From Desulfosporosinus acidiphilus SJ4 (lineage in GTDB: Bacteria > Bacillota > Desulfitobacteriia > Desulfitobacteriales > Desulfitobacteriaceae), in the NCBI RefSeq assembly GCF_000255115.2, contig NC_018068.1, positions 1,293,977-1,357,976 of the forward strand: DNA of 64,000 bases, read 5' to 3'. Of this stretch, positions 46,053 to 54,908 are shown piece by piece. Within the stretch, counting starts at the first letter, position 1. Every line of letters begins with the position of its first letter. Under the pieces are notes generated by a model. That model was not told the origin of the DNA, searched no databases, and saw only the letters and a list, made by a program, of their open reading frames with translations. Position numbers and translations under genes: made by a program.

Positions 46053-47180
46053 ATGCATTTTATCGCGTTACAAACGATAACATTAGCTGGAATATTTTTA
46101 CTAATTGGTTATTACCTTCAACATAAGGCAATTTGGTTAAAGAAGTTATATATCCCAGCTCCCTTCATTGGAGGTATTTTGGCTTCTGTTCTTTTTCTTT
46201 GTTTAAAAAGCATTGGACACGTCAAGTGGAATTTGGATTATTCTATGCTTCCGATGTTTGTTGCTGGATTCTTTGCTTCAATAGGACTAAGAACAGATCG
46301 TGCTTTTTTAAAAAAAGGTTATAAAGGTCAATTCCTATTTTTGGGGATAGTTATTTTTGTGGCATTATTTCAGAATGTAGTCAGCTTATTGATTGCCAAG
46401 GCTGCAGGCTACAATCCTTTTCAAATGGTCATATTTGGCTCGATGGGCTTGATGGGGGATGCTTCTGTGCTTCAGGGAGTTCCCAGTCTAATATCAAAAG
46501 GGCATGCTTATCTTGGACTGTTTAATGGCTATTCAGTATTTGGAAATATTCTTGGTACGATCTTAGGGGGCTGTCTTTTTATTTTGTTGAAGAAGCGAAC
46601 CCAATTGGAAGAGTCTAAAATAACAGCCATCGGATTTAAGCCTTACGAATTCTTACAACATTTTTTGATTTTTTTATTGACTATATGTCTGGGTTTGCTG
46701 CCTACACAATTTGGGTTTGGTAGGTGGATTAATCCGGCAGGAGGTTCTTTTCTCGCAGGGCTCATCTTGCGGCAACTGTTCGAATTTAAGCATAAATCCC
46801 TTATTCAGTCACCACAAGTAAATATTATTGGGAACTTTTCTCTTTCCATGCTCTTAGTCCTATCGTTTATGTCAATGGATCTGAACGCGATGACGAAACT
46901 TAATTTTGCCGCTATAATGATCTTTGCACTTCAAGCATGCTTACTTATGTTTTTGAGCTATTATTATGTCTTCCGGTTTTATAAAAAGAACGCATTGGCC
47001 GCCTATGTTGCTTCAGGACTAATTGGTTTTAGTTTGGGAATGCCCGCAAGTACTATGTCTACTCTTCAATGTATTGGAGAACAGGAAGGGGCTATTCCAA
47101 TAGTTTTATACATTGTCCCACCAGTGGGTGCATGGCTTATTACAGTGTTTAATCCATACATTATTAAGTTATTCCTTTAG
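46053..47180 (+). CDS. Sodium:glutamate symporter (GltS) family transporter
   Basis: This 375-residue membrane protein has about ten helices arranged as two repeats, with conserved glycine-rich segments (YIPAPFIGGILASVL near residue 35, and a later NPAGGSFLAGLILRQL) typical of the GltS family. These carriers import acidic amino acids with Na+. It is slightly shorter than Escherichia coli GltS (401). The neighbouring C_GCAxxG_C_C gene suggests a substrate related to a redox step, but which one is unknown. ATG 46053 follows TAGGAG. A strong terminator follows. Confidence 0.82.
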   Translation: MHFIALQTITLAGIFLLIGYYLQHKAIWLKKLYIPAPFIGGILASVLFLCLKSIGHVKWNLDYSMLPMFVAGFFASIGLRTDRAFLKKGYKGQFLFLGIVIFVALFQNVVSLLIAKAAGYNPFQMVIFGSMGLMGDASVLQGVPSLISKGHAYLGLFNGYSVFGNILGTILGGCLFILLKKRTQLEESKITAIGFKPYEFLQHFLIFLLTICLGLLPTQFGFGRWINPAGGSFLAGLILRQLFEFKHKSLIQSPQVNIIGNFSLSMLLVLSFMSMDLNAMTKLNFAAIMIFALQACLLMFLSYYYVFRFYKKNALAAYVASGLIGFSLGMPASTMSTLQCIGEQEGAIPIVLYIVPPVGAWLITVFNPYIIKLFL

Positions 47181-47193
47181 TATTTTTTCAAGA

Positions 47194-47235
47194 AAAGGCT
47201 GTACCTAATTTCAGGGTTTTAGGTGCAGCCTTTTT
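47194..47235 (+). terminator. Strong hairpin terminator after the GltS-type gene
   Basis: AAAGGCTGTACCTA (47194-47207) pairs with TAGGTGCAGCCTTT (47220-47233) with one wobble, followed by TTTTT. Confidence 0.88.
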
Positions 47236-47622
47236 ACTCAAACCTTCGATGTACGAAGATTTGATTTGGTTTTGATCCTATTATAAATTTCAGGGATTTA
47301 ATAAACATACTGATTAGGTCAGGCCCCCAATGCCATAGGAAAACTTAAGTTGCTCCCCTGCGAGAGCGTGGTTAAAAACCAAATAGTCTAAACGGCTTTG
47401 CCGGGAATTAAAAAGATGATAATCCAGGGCGACTAAATGCTCTGGATTTTACTAATTTAGACAATAACAGGAGGCGTTGATGCCTTCCGCAACTATTTGT
47501 CCAGGCACAGTGGTATAATTAAATTTGAATCAGATATTAGAAATAGATGGCTAACATGTTGGCAGCATTAGGAACTAATTGCCAAGAACGTAACCTTTAA
47601 CCCATAGTAAGTGAGGTGTTAT
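47236..47622 (+). other. Non-coding gap with hairpins
   Basis: No gene is seen. Hairpins are AATCCAGGGC/GCTCTGGATT (about 47422-47451, followed by TTACT; it resembles the one at 26257-26282) and GGAGGC/GCCTTCC (about 47470-47488). The segment near 47320-47400 looks like debris of a longer sequence but was not identified. Confidence 0.45.
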
Positions 47623-48825
47623 ATGGAGACCAGAACCTATGAGCGTGAAAAACTTTACAAAGAAATTTGGGCTGAGCCCATGACTAAAGTTGCTAAACGA
47701 TACGGGATTTCTGATGTAGCACTTCGAAAGAATTGTAAGAAGCTTAATATACCAACGCCTCCTAATGGTTATTGGGCAAAAGTTCAAGCCGGTCAAAAAA
47801 CGAAAATACCACCTCTTCCTAGGTCGAGAGGCATCGATAAAATTGTTGTAGAAGAAAAGCTGAATATTTCATGTAAGTTAATAAAATCTGAAATTCTATT
47901 GTTTTTATCTAAGGAACAGAGGCAAACCGTTATGGAATTTATATCAACTGTTACTGTTCCGGACAAATTGATAAATCCACATGAATTAATTAAAGATACG
48001 ATACAATATTTCAAGTCGCGTAAAGAATCTACAAGACCTTCAACAAGCAGGGTTATGAATTTTGATATTACTGATGAGCAAAAAGAAAGAGCATATAGGA
48101 TCTTAAATACTCTGTTTGTTTCTATTGGACATTTTGGCTATTCAGTTCAAATTAAAGCTCCGAATGCTCAACATTACCGGAATTACGAGCCGCGTTTATG
48201 TGATAATATAACGTATATTAATTTGGAACGAGATTGTGTTCCAATAAAATTCAGAGAGAAACAGTTAAAGATACAGCACGAGCCTACAAAAGAAGAAATA
48301 GCTAAGCAAAGGAAGGGTCCGTTCTATATTCCACCATATGATTATGTAAGTACAGGTATTTTTACATTTGAGATTGATGAGTATCATTGTAAACGAAAAC
48401 GTTGGCATGATACTGATAATCGTAAAATTGAAAATCAGATAGGTGAAATAATAATTTGGCTAATGGAAGCTGTTCAGGTAGTTAAGACAAAGCGAGAAGA
48501 GAGTGAATTAGAAGCAAAACGAAAACTTGAAGAGAAGCTTGAACGGGATCGCAAAGAGAAAATTGAAAAGCATGAGACAGAACTCCTTGAAACCTTTGAA
48601 GAACTAGCTAGTGACTCAGATAGGGCTGAGAAAATCCGCAGGTTTGCTAAGCGAATCGAGTTAAAATGTGAGGAAATAACTGATGCGGAGAAGAGAAAAC
48701 AGGTTCTAAGCTTTATTAAATGGGCGCGTGATAAAGCAGATTGGATTGATCCTTTGATAGAAAAGGAGGACGAGATATTAGGGGGAAGAGAGTACTTATT
48801 TGACTTATTAGAATGGGAGGATTGA
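47623..48825 (+). CDS. Hypothetical protein with N-terminal HTH-like segment and coiled coil
   Basis: This 400-residue protein opens with ERE KLYKEIWAEPMTKVAKRYGISDVALRKNC-type sequence (residues 5-35), a helix-turn-helix-like segment seen at the start of a family of uncharacterised proteins, followed by PPNGYWAKVQAGQK. The middle is globular with FEIDEYHCKRKRWHD, and residues 290-340 form a strongly charged coiled coil. The family is found in accessory regions of many bacteria and has no known role; the first segment suggests DNA binding. ATG 47623 follows GTGAGGTG. It lies 316 bases before the HNH/methyltransferase pair, so it may belong to the same module. Confidence 0.65.
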   Translation: METRTYEREKLYKEIWAEPMTKVAKRYGISDVALRKNCKKLNIPTPPNGYWAKVQAGQKTKIPPLPRSRGIDKIVVEEKLNISCKLIKSEILLFLSKEQRQTVMEFISTVTVPDKLINPHELIKDTIQYFKSRKESTRPSTSRVMNFDITDEQKERAYRILNTLFVSIGHFGYSVQIKAPNAQHYRNYEPRLCDNITYINLERDCVPIKFREKQLKIQHEPTKEEIAKQRKGPFYIPPYDYVSTGIFTFEIDEYHCKRKRWHDTDNRKIENQIGEIIIWLMEAVQVVKTKREESELEAKRKLEEKLERDRKEKIEKHETELLETFEELASDSDRAEKIRRFAKRIELKCEEITDAEKRKQVLSFIKWARDKADWIDPLIEKEDEILGGREYLFDLLEWED

Positions 48826-49141
48826 ACAGTTTATGGCAGTAAGTTTCCTAAAGTAATACATATGCTCTCTTGCTTCGCTATTTTTGATGATTGAATTTAA
48901 TTTAAAAATAGTATTCTCCGTTTTCCAAAAGAAGGCCCTTTTCAGGGGAGGTTGCAAAGTATATCACTGCCGGGATCGAAAAAGGCGTGTGCGTTGATAC
49001 TGGTGGGGGGCATCGAACAAAAATGCTTGTTAAACATGAAAATGAATTATCTTACCCCCCCCTAAAAGGCTAGATTAAAAATGACGATAGGTTGTATAAA
49101 ATGTAAGCCTTTAGTATAATAAAGTACTAGAGGTGAAAATT
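48826..49141 (+). other. Intergenic region before the HNH nuclease gene
   Basis: No gene is seen. The stretch contains G- and C-runs (GGTGGGGGG near 48999, CCCCCCC near 49057). TATAAT-like sequence (AGTATAAT at about 49113-49120) is a possible -10 for the nuclease gene. Confidence 0.4.
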
Positions 49142-49789
49142 GTGGAACATTTGGAATATGCTTCAATCGAAAGAGAATTTTATAATCAAAAGTCGATCAA
49201 GAAAAGAATAGAAGCCTTGTTTTTGAATAACATAGGGAAAATTATTACAAATAATCAATTAGTAGAGGTTGCAAAAGATCCGATAACAGGAAAGGAACCC
49301 GAGAATTGGCATCAACGATTATCTGAATTACGAACTGATGACGGTTATACTATATTAAGTCAAAGAGATAGAAATGATTTAAAGCTTGGGGAATATTTAA
49401 TGTTATCGACCGAGAAAAGAGCAAAGATAAATAAAAGAGTCTACCCCTCAAAGGAGTGCTGGAAGAAGGTTTTACAAAGAGCAAATAATAGTTGTGAATG
49501 GTCAGAAGGTGGACAAATATGTGGCTTAAAAGATGGTGATGTAGATCCTATTGGTGGTGGAAAAGTTAAGCTAACGGCTGATCATCTACAACCGCATTCT
49601 TTTGGACAAAAGGTAGATATCAATAATCCCGATGATTGGCAAGCACTTTGTGGTCGACACCAAGTAGTTAAGAAGAATTTTTGGGATAGTAAGACTGGTA
49701 AGCTAAATATTAAGGCTATTCTTCAGGCAATCCCAACAGAAGAAAAAGAAAATGCATATGAATTTTTAAGAGACTTTTTCAACAAATAA
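49142..49789 (+). CDS. HNH endonuclease (probable type II restriction enzyme)
   Basis: This 215-residue protein has a helical or winged N-terminal part with WHQRLSELRTDDGY and a C-terminal HNH nuclease motif: cysteines in SCEWSEGGQICGL, then LTADHLQPHSFGQ (metal and catalytic histidines), NNPDDWQALCGRHQVVKKNFWD. It lies directly before a DNA methyltransferase gene, so together they would form a type II restriction-modification system with the nuclease first. GTG 49142 is preferred because AGAGGTGA lies six bases upstream; GTG 49133 would be inside that site. A hairpin terminator between the genes could make the two transcripts independent. Confidence 0.75.
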   Translation: MEHLEYASIEREFYNQKSIKKRIEALFLNNIGKIITNNQLVEVAKDPITGKEPENWHQRLSELRTDDGYTILSQRDRNDLKLGEYLMLSTEKRAKINKRVYPSKECWKKVLQRANNSCEWSEGGQICGLKDGDVDPIGGGKVKLTADHLQPHSFGQKVDINNPDDWQALCGRHQVVKKNFWDSKTGKLNIKAILQAIPTEEKENAYEFLRDFFNK

Positions 49790-49835
49790 AAATTTGTTGA
49801 AATGAGTTAAACAAAATCAAAATATAGTATATACT

Positions 49836-49866
49836 ATGACGAGGAAAAACCTCGTCATTTATTTTT
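49836..49866 (+). terminator. Hairpin terminator between nuclease and methyltransferase genes
   Basis: ATGACGAGG (49836-49844) pairs perfectly with CCTCGTCAT (49850-49858), loop AAAAA, followed by TTATTTTTA. Confidence 0.75.
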
Positions 49867-49898
49867 AGGGGATTTACAATGATAAGGAGTTGAAATGA

Positions 49899-51557
49899 TT
49901 GAAACCTATTGACTTTCCTATAAGTCATATAATTGAGCCAGATACTTGGCCCAAAAGATATGATGTACATAAATATTGGGGTAAGAAGCCCTCAAACGTA
50001 ATTTCTGAATATATTAACTACTTTACAAATGAAAATGATACTGTTTTAGATGTATTTTCCGGATTTGGAGTTACGGTTATAGAAGCTGTGATTAATAATA
50101 GAGTCGGCATTGGCGTTGATATTAATCCAATATCGAAATATATCTGTGAATCAATGCTTAATCACATTGATTTACAGGAATTTAAAAATGAATATAAAAA
50201 GATGGAGATAGCTCTAAATAATGAGATGAAATGGTTGTATAGCACCACTTGCCCGAATTGTAATGAAGCCAGTAAAATAGTTTCAACTGTATGGGAAAAT
50301 GCTAAACCAGTTGAAATAAAATATTTATGCGAACATTGTAAAGGTAAAGGTATAAAACCCGTGGATAATTCAGATCTAATCACGATTGAGGAAATCAATA
50401 ATACTAGAATAAAATACTGGTATCCGAATGACGAGATCTTTAAAGGCTGGGAAACAAAAAAGCTTGAGAGAGCGGGTATAGTGAATTTTAGTGATATATA
50501 TACCAAAAGAAATCTTCATGCTTTGAGTGCCATATTCCATTATATTGCTAACATTGAGAATGAATCAATTAGAGAGGCATTTGTTGTTGTATTTACTTCA
50601 ATGATAGCTCAGGCATCAAAAATGATTGCTAACTATAAAGGAAACTCAGGAGGGCCATCATGGAAAATTAATACTTACTGGTTACCACAGAATTGGCAGG
50701 AATTAAATGCTTGGCACTACTTTGAGAATCGATATAAGAAAATGCTGAAAGGAAAACTTGAAACAAATGAGTTAGTCGGAGATAAAAAAAATTATAACTT
50801 CATCTTAAAATCATCGTGTAACCTTACAAATGTGATTAAGGATAATTCAATAGACTACATTTTTACTGACCCTCCTTACGGTGGTGAGGGAATTCAATAC
50901 TTAGAGCTTAGTTATATATGGAATTCCTGGTTAAGATATTTTGGGGAGAGGATTGACTGGGAAAATGAGGTTGTCTTTAATCCATATCGAGAAGGTAATT
51001 TTGATGAAAAACATTATGAGACAAAGCTTACAGAAGTATTTAAGGAAGCATATAGAGTTCTAAAAGATGGGGCCTGGATGACAGTAACTTTCGCTAACAA
51101 AGATTTGAAGATCTGGAATTCAATAATAAGGGCTTTTAAAAATTCAGGGTTTAGACTTGTTAATATCATTCCTATGGAAGCTTCTGCCCCGAATATAACA
51201 CAAATGTTACTAAAGGAAACACCGAAGACAGATTTAATAATTAACGTAAGGAAGACTAGTGAACCTACAGAAAAAATAAACATGGATTTTGATATTGCTC
51301 ATAAAATAGAAGAAATAGCAGATAATTGCATTAACGTGAATAATAAAGTGAGTTTAAGTATGCTTTTTGATAACTTGCTAATAAAGTGGTTTAGTATCAA
51401 ATACTCTCATGAAAACAATGATGAGCAATTAATTGAATTTGATAAGAAAATGATAGAAAATTATATGAATTCTAACGAGAAATATATACTTTACAATTGC
51501 AATGAAACGAATGAGTTAAGAAAAAAAGCTGACCTAGAATGGACGTTAAATAAATAA
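49899..51557 (+). CDS. DNA methyltransferase (amino-methylating, DPPY type)
   Basis: This 552-residue enzyme begins with KYWGKKPSNVISEYINYFT and VLDVFSGFGVTVIEA (S-adenosylmethionine motif I) followed by a Cys-rich insert (TTCPNCNEA, EHCKGKG) that probably binds zinc. The catalytic motif DPPYGG appears at about residue 327. This order and the KYWGKKP opening belong to large N4/N6-amino methyltransferases that can accompany type II restriction nucleases. It would protect host DNA from the HNH enzyme encoded upstream. The start is TTG 49899, eight bases after AAGGAGT; an ATG four bases earlier is out of frame. The target sequence is unknown. Confidence 0.83.
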   Translation: MKPIDFPISHIIEPDTWPKRYDVHKYWGKKPSNVISEYINYFTNENDTVLDVFSGFGVTVIEAVINNRVGIGVDINPISKYICESMLNHIDLQEFKNEYKKMEIALNNEMKWLYSTTCPNCNEASKIVSTVWENAKPVEIKYLCEHCKGKGIKPVDNSDLITIEEINNTRIKYWYPNDEIFKGWETKKLERAGIVNFSDIYTKRNLHALSAIFHYIANIENESIREAFVVVFTSMIAQASKMIANYKGNSGGPSWKINTYWLPQNWQELNAWHYFENRYKKMLKGKLETNELVGDKKNYNFILKSSCNLTNVIKDNSIDYIFTDPPYGGEGIQYLELSYIWNSWLRYFGERIDWENEVVFNPYREGNFDEKHYETKLTEVFKEAYRVLKDGAWMTVTFANKDLKIWNSIIRAFKNSGFRLVNIIPMEASAPNITQMLLKETPKTDLIINVRKTSEPTEKINMDFDIAHKIEEIADNCINVNNKVSLSMLFDNLLIKWFSIKYSHENNDEQLIEFDKKMIENYMNSNEKYILYNCNETNELRKKADLEWTLNK

Positions 51558-52099
51558 CACTGAAACTGAATTGGTTTTTGTTATTTTTAAGAGAATTGGA
51601 ATTAATGAGATGGACATTTCCCACAGCCGCACTTTTTGGCGTTGCCTTATCCAGCTGTAATTTTATTGATTTTTCCATACCCAATATCCTTTGAATCGAG
51701 GTTAAAATACCTGATCTTGCTATGCCCAGCCTATTCTTTATAATTTGGTTGTACTCATCTGACATATCACAGATTAGGGCTTTCCTATTATGTTTTTTAG
51801 CCACAGGCCCAGTTAGCGAAAGCTTCAAAGAATATGTAGTAGACCAACTTGGAAAGTTGGGTTTTGTAACGGTCAAAAAGATGTTTGGCGGGGCTGGTAT
51901 TTACTATGACGGGCCAATTGTAATGCTCGCTCATCTATTCCCAGAAGGGGGAGGGAGCCCCGGCTTGTTAAAGAGGTACAGTTGGATTTAAGGGATGTGC
52001 TGGGCGGTTGAATTTATAATAATGCAAAGGACGTGACCGATTACATACGGATATAACTATATGAACAATTGAAAAAGCCATTTATTTGGAGGTAACGTA
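51558..52099 (+). other. Non-coding gap with TfoX debris
   Basis: No intact gene lies here. A TfoX N-terminal fragment is found at 51809-51932 and a degenerate LVKEVQLDLRDVLGG stretch just after it. A minus-strand ORF (51472-51876) partly overlaps the methyltransferase gene and lacks support. Confidence 0.45.
51809..51932 (+). pseudogene. TfoX-like N-terminal fragment
   Basis: SESFKEYVVDQLGKLGFVTVKKMFGGAGIYYDG (split here: the diagnostic part is KKMFGGAGIYYDG) is the start of a TfoX/Sxy-like domain, which then breaks off at IVML. There is no credible start codon with a ribosome site and two thirds of the domain are missing. Confidence 0.55.
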
Positions 52100-52855
52100 A
52101 TGACAAATTCTCAGCTATATAACGCAATATTTCACCGGAGGTCCATCCGAAAATATGACATGACGCCACTCCCCGTCGACACAATTGAAAAGTTGCAAGA
52201 ATACACGTATAACGTCAAACCACTTGACGAAGGTATTCGTTATGAGATTGACTACCTAGGTTCCGCTGATGTAAAGAATCTCCTTCCTATCAAAGCACCG
52301 CACTATATTTGCTTGTATTCTGAGAAAAAGGGAAACTATTTAATGAACGCGGGGTTTTTGCTCCAGCAGATTGATTTGTACCTTTCCTATAACAATCTCG
52401 CCAGTTGCTGGTTAGGGATGGCAAAGCCCGCAAAAGGTGTGCCTATGCTTATAAACGGATTGGAGTTTGTAATTATGCTCGCTTTCGGGAATACCACGGA
52501 GACAATTCACAGAGTGGATACATCTGAATTCAAGCGTAAAAATTTGTCTGAAATATCTAATGTAGCTGGTGCAGAAGCATTGCTAGAGCCAGTCCGTTTC
52601 GCTCCATCGGCGTCCAACACACAGACGTGGTTTTTTAGTGGAGATTTAGACGTTATTACAGTAAGTCGGAAAAAGTTGAATCTTCTCAAAGCTCAGGTGT
52701 ATGAGAAGATGAATCAGATTGATATTGGTATTGCACTTTTTCATTTATGGCTCTCAGTTGATCATCAAGGTAAAAAGGTAAGTTATAATTTCGATCAAGA
52801 TATCGCACCAAATGGGTACGAATTTATGGCAAAAGTAAAAATTAGTAAGAAATAG
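52100..52855 (+). CDS. Nitroreductase family protein
   Basis: This 251-residue flavoprotein-like protein opens with NAIFHRRSIRKYD, the FMN-phosphate-binding start of nitroreductases, and continues with AGFLLQQIDLYLSYNNLASCWLGM and a second half with RFAPSASNTQTW, the flavin-contact motif. It is of the TM nitroreductase-like two-repeat kind common in clostridia. Such enzymes reduce nitro compounds or quinones with NAD(P)H; the natural substrate is unknown. ATG 52100 follows GGAGGTAACG. It stands alone between stretches of gene debris. Confidence 0.85.
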   Translation: MTNSQLYNAIFHRRSIRKYDMTPLPVDTIEKLQEYTYNVKPLDEGIRYEIDYLGSADVKNLLPIKAPHYICLYSEKKGNYLMNAGFLLQQIDLYLSYNNLASCWLGMAKPAKGVPMLINGLEFVIMLAFGNTTETIHRVDTSEFKRKNLSEISNVAGAEALLEPVRFAPSASNTQTWFFSGDLDVITVSRKKLNLLKAQVYEKMNQIDIGIALFHLWLSVDHQGKKVSYNFDQDIAPNGYEFMAKVKISKK

Positions 52856-53404
52856 AAATAAGATAATGGTGTGTGTTGATTTTGAGGTAAAGGTGCCAAA
52901 ACTCCTCCATTTCCTATCCAGCCGCCCAAGTCATTCCAAGATAAGGGGAAGGGTGTCCCGGCTTGATAAAGAAGAACTGGGGTAGTTAAGGAATGTTCTG
53001 GGCGTGTTGTAGGTTTTGTGGAAGAGACTATAGTTAATCCATGTCAAGATTAAGTAATTTTAAAAGGTTTTCCAACAAGGGTATTAAATCTTTCGTGCGG
53101 CCAGTCAGGTGGAGGTTTTGTTCATCGGAGAGTTCGGCAACAATTTCTTTATCTACTGATGCTAGTTTGGGCAGCTTTTTGATAGAGCGAAGCAATCCCG
53201 CGTACCAATTCTCAATTACGGACAAGTGGCAGATAAATTTCATCAATCACCTTTTCCAAAATGGCTTCCGTAATTACATCATGGCTTCTAAGCATTTCCG
53301 CATTTCCGCCCTCAATAAATCGATTGGTAATGTAAGTACATGGTAATGTAAGTACAGTAGAAGGAATATTCGGACGCACCTTATTTCAAATTAAGCCCAA
53401 AATT
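52856..53404. other. Non-coding gap with gene debris
   Basis: It contains the third degenerate copy of the LxKEEL...LRxVLG sequence (about 52955-53010) and a frameshifted minus-strand fragment (53034-53345). No intact gene is seen. Confidence 0.45.
53034..53345 (-). pseudogene. Frameshifted fragment of an unidentified protein
   Basis: On the minus strand one frame reads IEGGNAEMLRSHDVITEAILEKVIDEI and, after a shift near 53225, another reads NWYAGLLRSIKKLPKLASV and DLIPLLENLLKLLNLD to the end at 53034. Both look like natural protein and join well, so a small gene was broken by an indel and lost its N-terminus. The family was not recognised. Confidence 0.45.
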
Positions 53405-54232
53405 TTATATTCCCGAAACCAACTCGTCTGCAATCATACTCAAATTGTTTGCTGTCATAGATAATTCTTGAATAGATGCAGAGGTTTGTTCGGTCGACGC
53501 GGCCTGTTCTTCGGATAATGCTGCGATTTTTTCAATTTCTTGATTAAGTTTTAAGACCGTCTCTTTTATATTCTTAAGATTATTTTGAATGTCCATTTGG
53601 GATTCTTTTGTATTTAAAGCAAGCTTTCTAATCTCTTCAGCAACAACAGCGAACCCCCTACCACTCTCTCCAGCTCTCGCCGCTTCGATGGCAGCATTTA
53701 AGCCTAACATATTAGTTGAATTTGTAATACGGTTTATAACATTTAAGATACTATCCGTGTTTTCGATATTACTTTGAATCGCTTGAGCATCTAGGGATAT
53801 ATTTTGCGTAACGTTGGCTAACTCTTCAGACCCACTTGCTAAGTTTTCGATGACTGCGCTTAACTCTTGACTAGTCGCTGCTAACCCTCCTGACATATCT
53901 ATAATCTTATTTTGTAGCTCAGTATCTTGAGCAAGAGCCAGGGCTCCCACTATTTGATTACCTTCTATAATAGGAATCGCTATCCCTATGTAGGGAAAGC
54001 CAAATTTACTATTTTGCCTTTCAACCTTTTGTACAATCTTCCGTTTTTCTTGAATTGCTTTGTGCATTAATGTTCCAGGGATTAAGTTATTGCCAATTTT
54101 AAAACCAAAATCTACAGTACCAGGAGCATAGAATTTATACGATGCTAAATCAGAAATAAGTAATGTATAATTTCCTCCTAAAAGTTGTTTAATGAAATCA
54201 GCACCATTTACTAATCCGTCAATAATTGACAT
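53405..54232 (-). CDS. Soluble methyl-accepting chemotaxis protein
   Basis: This 275-residue receptor has no membrane helix. Residues 1-105 form a small sensor domain ([20 protein letters not shown] ... [24 protein letters not shown]) of a cytoplasmic sensing type common in Peptococcaceae. Residues 130-275 are the signalling coiled coil with the hairpin tip [32 protein letters not shown], which binds CheA and CheW. The ligand is unknown. ATG 54232 lies behind a G-rich ribosome site; the longer ORF start at 54271 lacks one. It is transcribed towards the debris region and shares layout with the receptor at 60263. Confidence 0.88.
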   Translation of the reverse strand: MSIIDGLVNGADFIKQLLGGNYTLLISDLASYKFYAPGTVDFGFKIGNNLIPGTLMHKAIQEKRKIVQKVERQNSKFGFPYIGIAIPIIEGNQIVGALALAQDTELQNKIIDMSGGLAATSQELSAVIENLASGSEELANVTQNISLDAQAIQSNIENTDSILNVINRITNSTNMLGLNAAIEAARAGESGRGFAVVAEEIRKLALNTKESQMDIQNNLKNIKETVLKLNQEIEKIAALSEEQAASTEQTSASIQELSMTANNLSMIADELVSGI

Positions 54233-54534
54233 ATAATGCCCCCCCAATACTCTTGTAAAATGAATTTGCAATTTGCGATTATTTTCGACTTATTTTGCCC
54301 ATAATCCTGCTTTCAACGCCTTTGAAATACAATAAAATTTTCCTTGCGTATATAGGGAAGAATCAGCTATGTTGTAAGAAGAATTTGAAAAAGCTGTGGC
54401 ACTTTTAAGCTTTAATTTAAATGGCGCCGGTGAAAATAACAAGTTTTTGGTAAATACTGTCGAATCTATTGAGCTAAGAATTGAATTTGATAGACTATAA
54501 GAGTTGTTAAAAAGAACGAATAGGAGTGTCTAAG
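54233..54534. other. Divergent intergenic region
   Basis: No gene is seen between the divergently transcribed receptor and Spo0E-like genes; promoters for both should lie here but no clear -35/-10 pair was chosen. Confidence 0.4.
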
Positions 54535-54720
54535 TTGGTCGAATTACAAACACATTTGACTTTAATAGAAGAGTTAAGGAAAGAACTGCATTTGGTTGCA
54601 AAAGACAAACCATTGACGCACCCTGAAGTTGTATTAGCAAGCCATAGACTCGATACGGTTTTGAATTGCTTTTATTCCTTTTGTTTGGTATCATGGCAAA
54701 TTGATGCGATTGAAGCTTAG
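54535..54720 (+). CDS. Spo0E-like sporulation regulatory protein (aspartyl-phosphate phosphatase)
   Basis: This 61-residue protein shows the Spo0E signature in two helices: LIEELRKELHLVAKDKPLTHPEVV then ASHRLDTVLNCFYSF, where S-x-x-x-D is the conserved core (usually SQxLD). Spo0E proteins remove phosphate from Spo0A~P and delay sporulation. TTG 54535 is preferred, eight bases after AGGAG; a GTG at 54526 would overlap the ribosome site. It precedes the diguanylate cyclase gene and is one of four Spo0E-like genes within 9 kb. Confidence 0.8.
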   Translation: MVELQTHLTLIEELRKELHLVAKDKPLTHPEVVLASHRLDTVLNCFYSFCLVSWQIDAIEA

Positions 54721-54908
54721 ATAATTGGATATTAGTGGTGATTCCAAAACATTCAGTTCCTTAAAATTTGATCTGGGAGTTATAAGCTATTCCCTCTATC
54801 GAGCTTTTTCCCGAGGCTTTATGGGGAATATAAATATTATGAGAAATAAATTACCCTAATTTTCATCATATATATTAAAATTGCGTTAAATGAGATTGAG
54901 GTTGAAGA

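Noticed and set aside
49836..49866. Possible attenuator coupling nuclease and methyltransferase
   Set aside because: It has the plain form of an intrinsic terminator; no alternative pairing partner was seen.
51472..51876. Minus-strand 134-residue ORF after the methyltransferase
   Set aside because: It overlaps the methyltransferase 3' end and the TfoX fragment on the opposite strand; no family recognised and no ribosome site.
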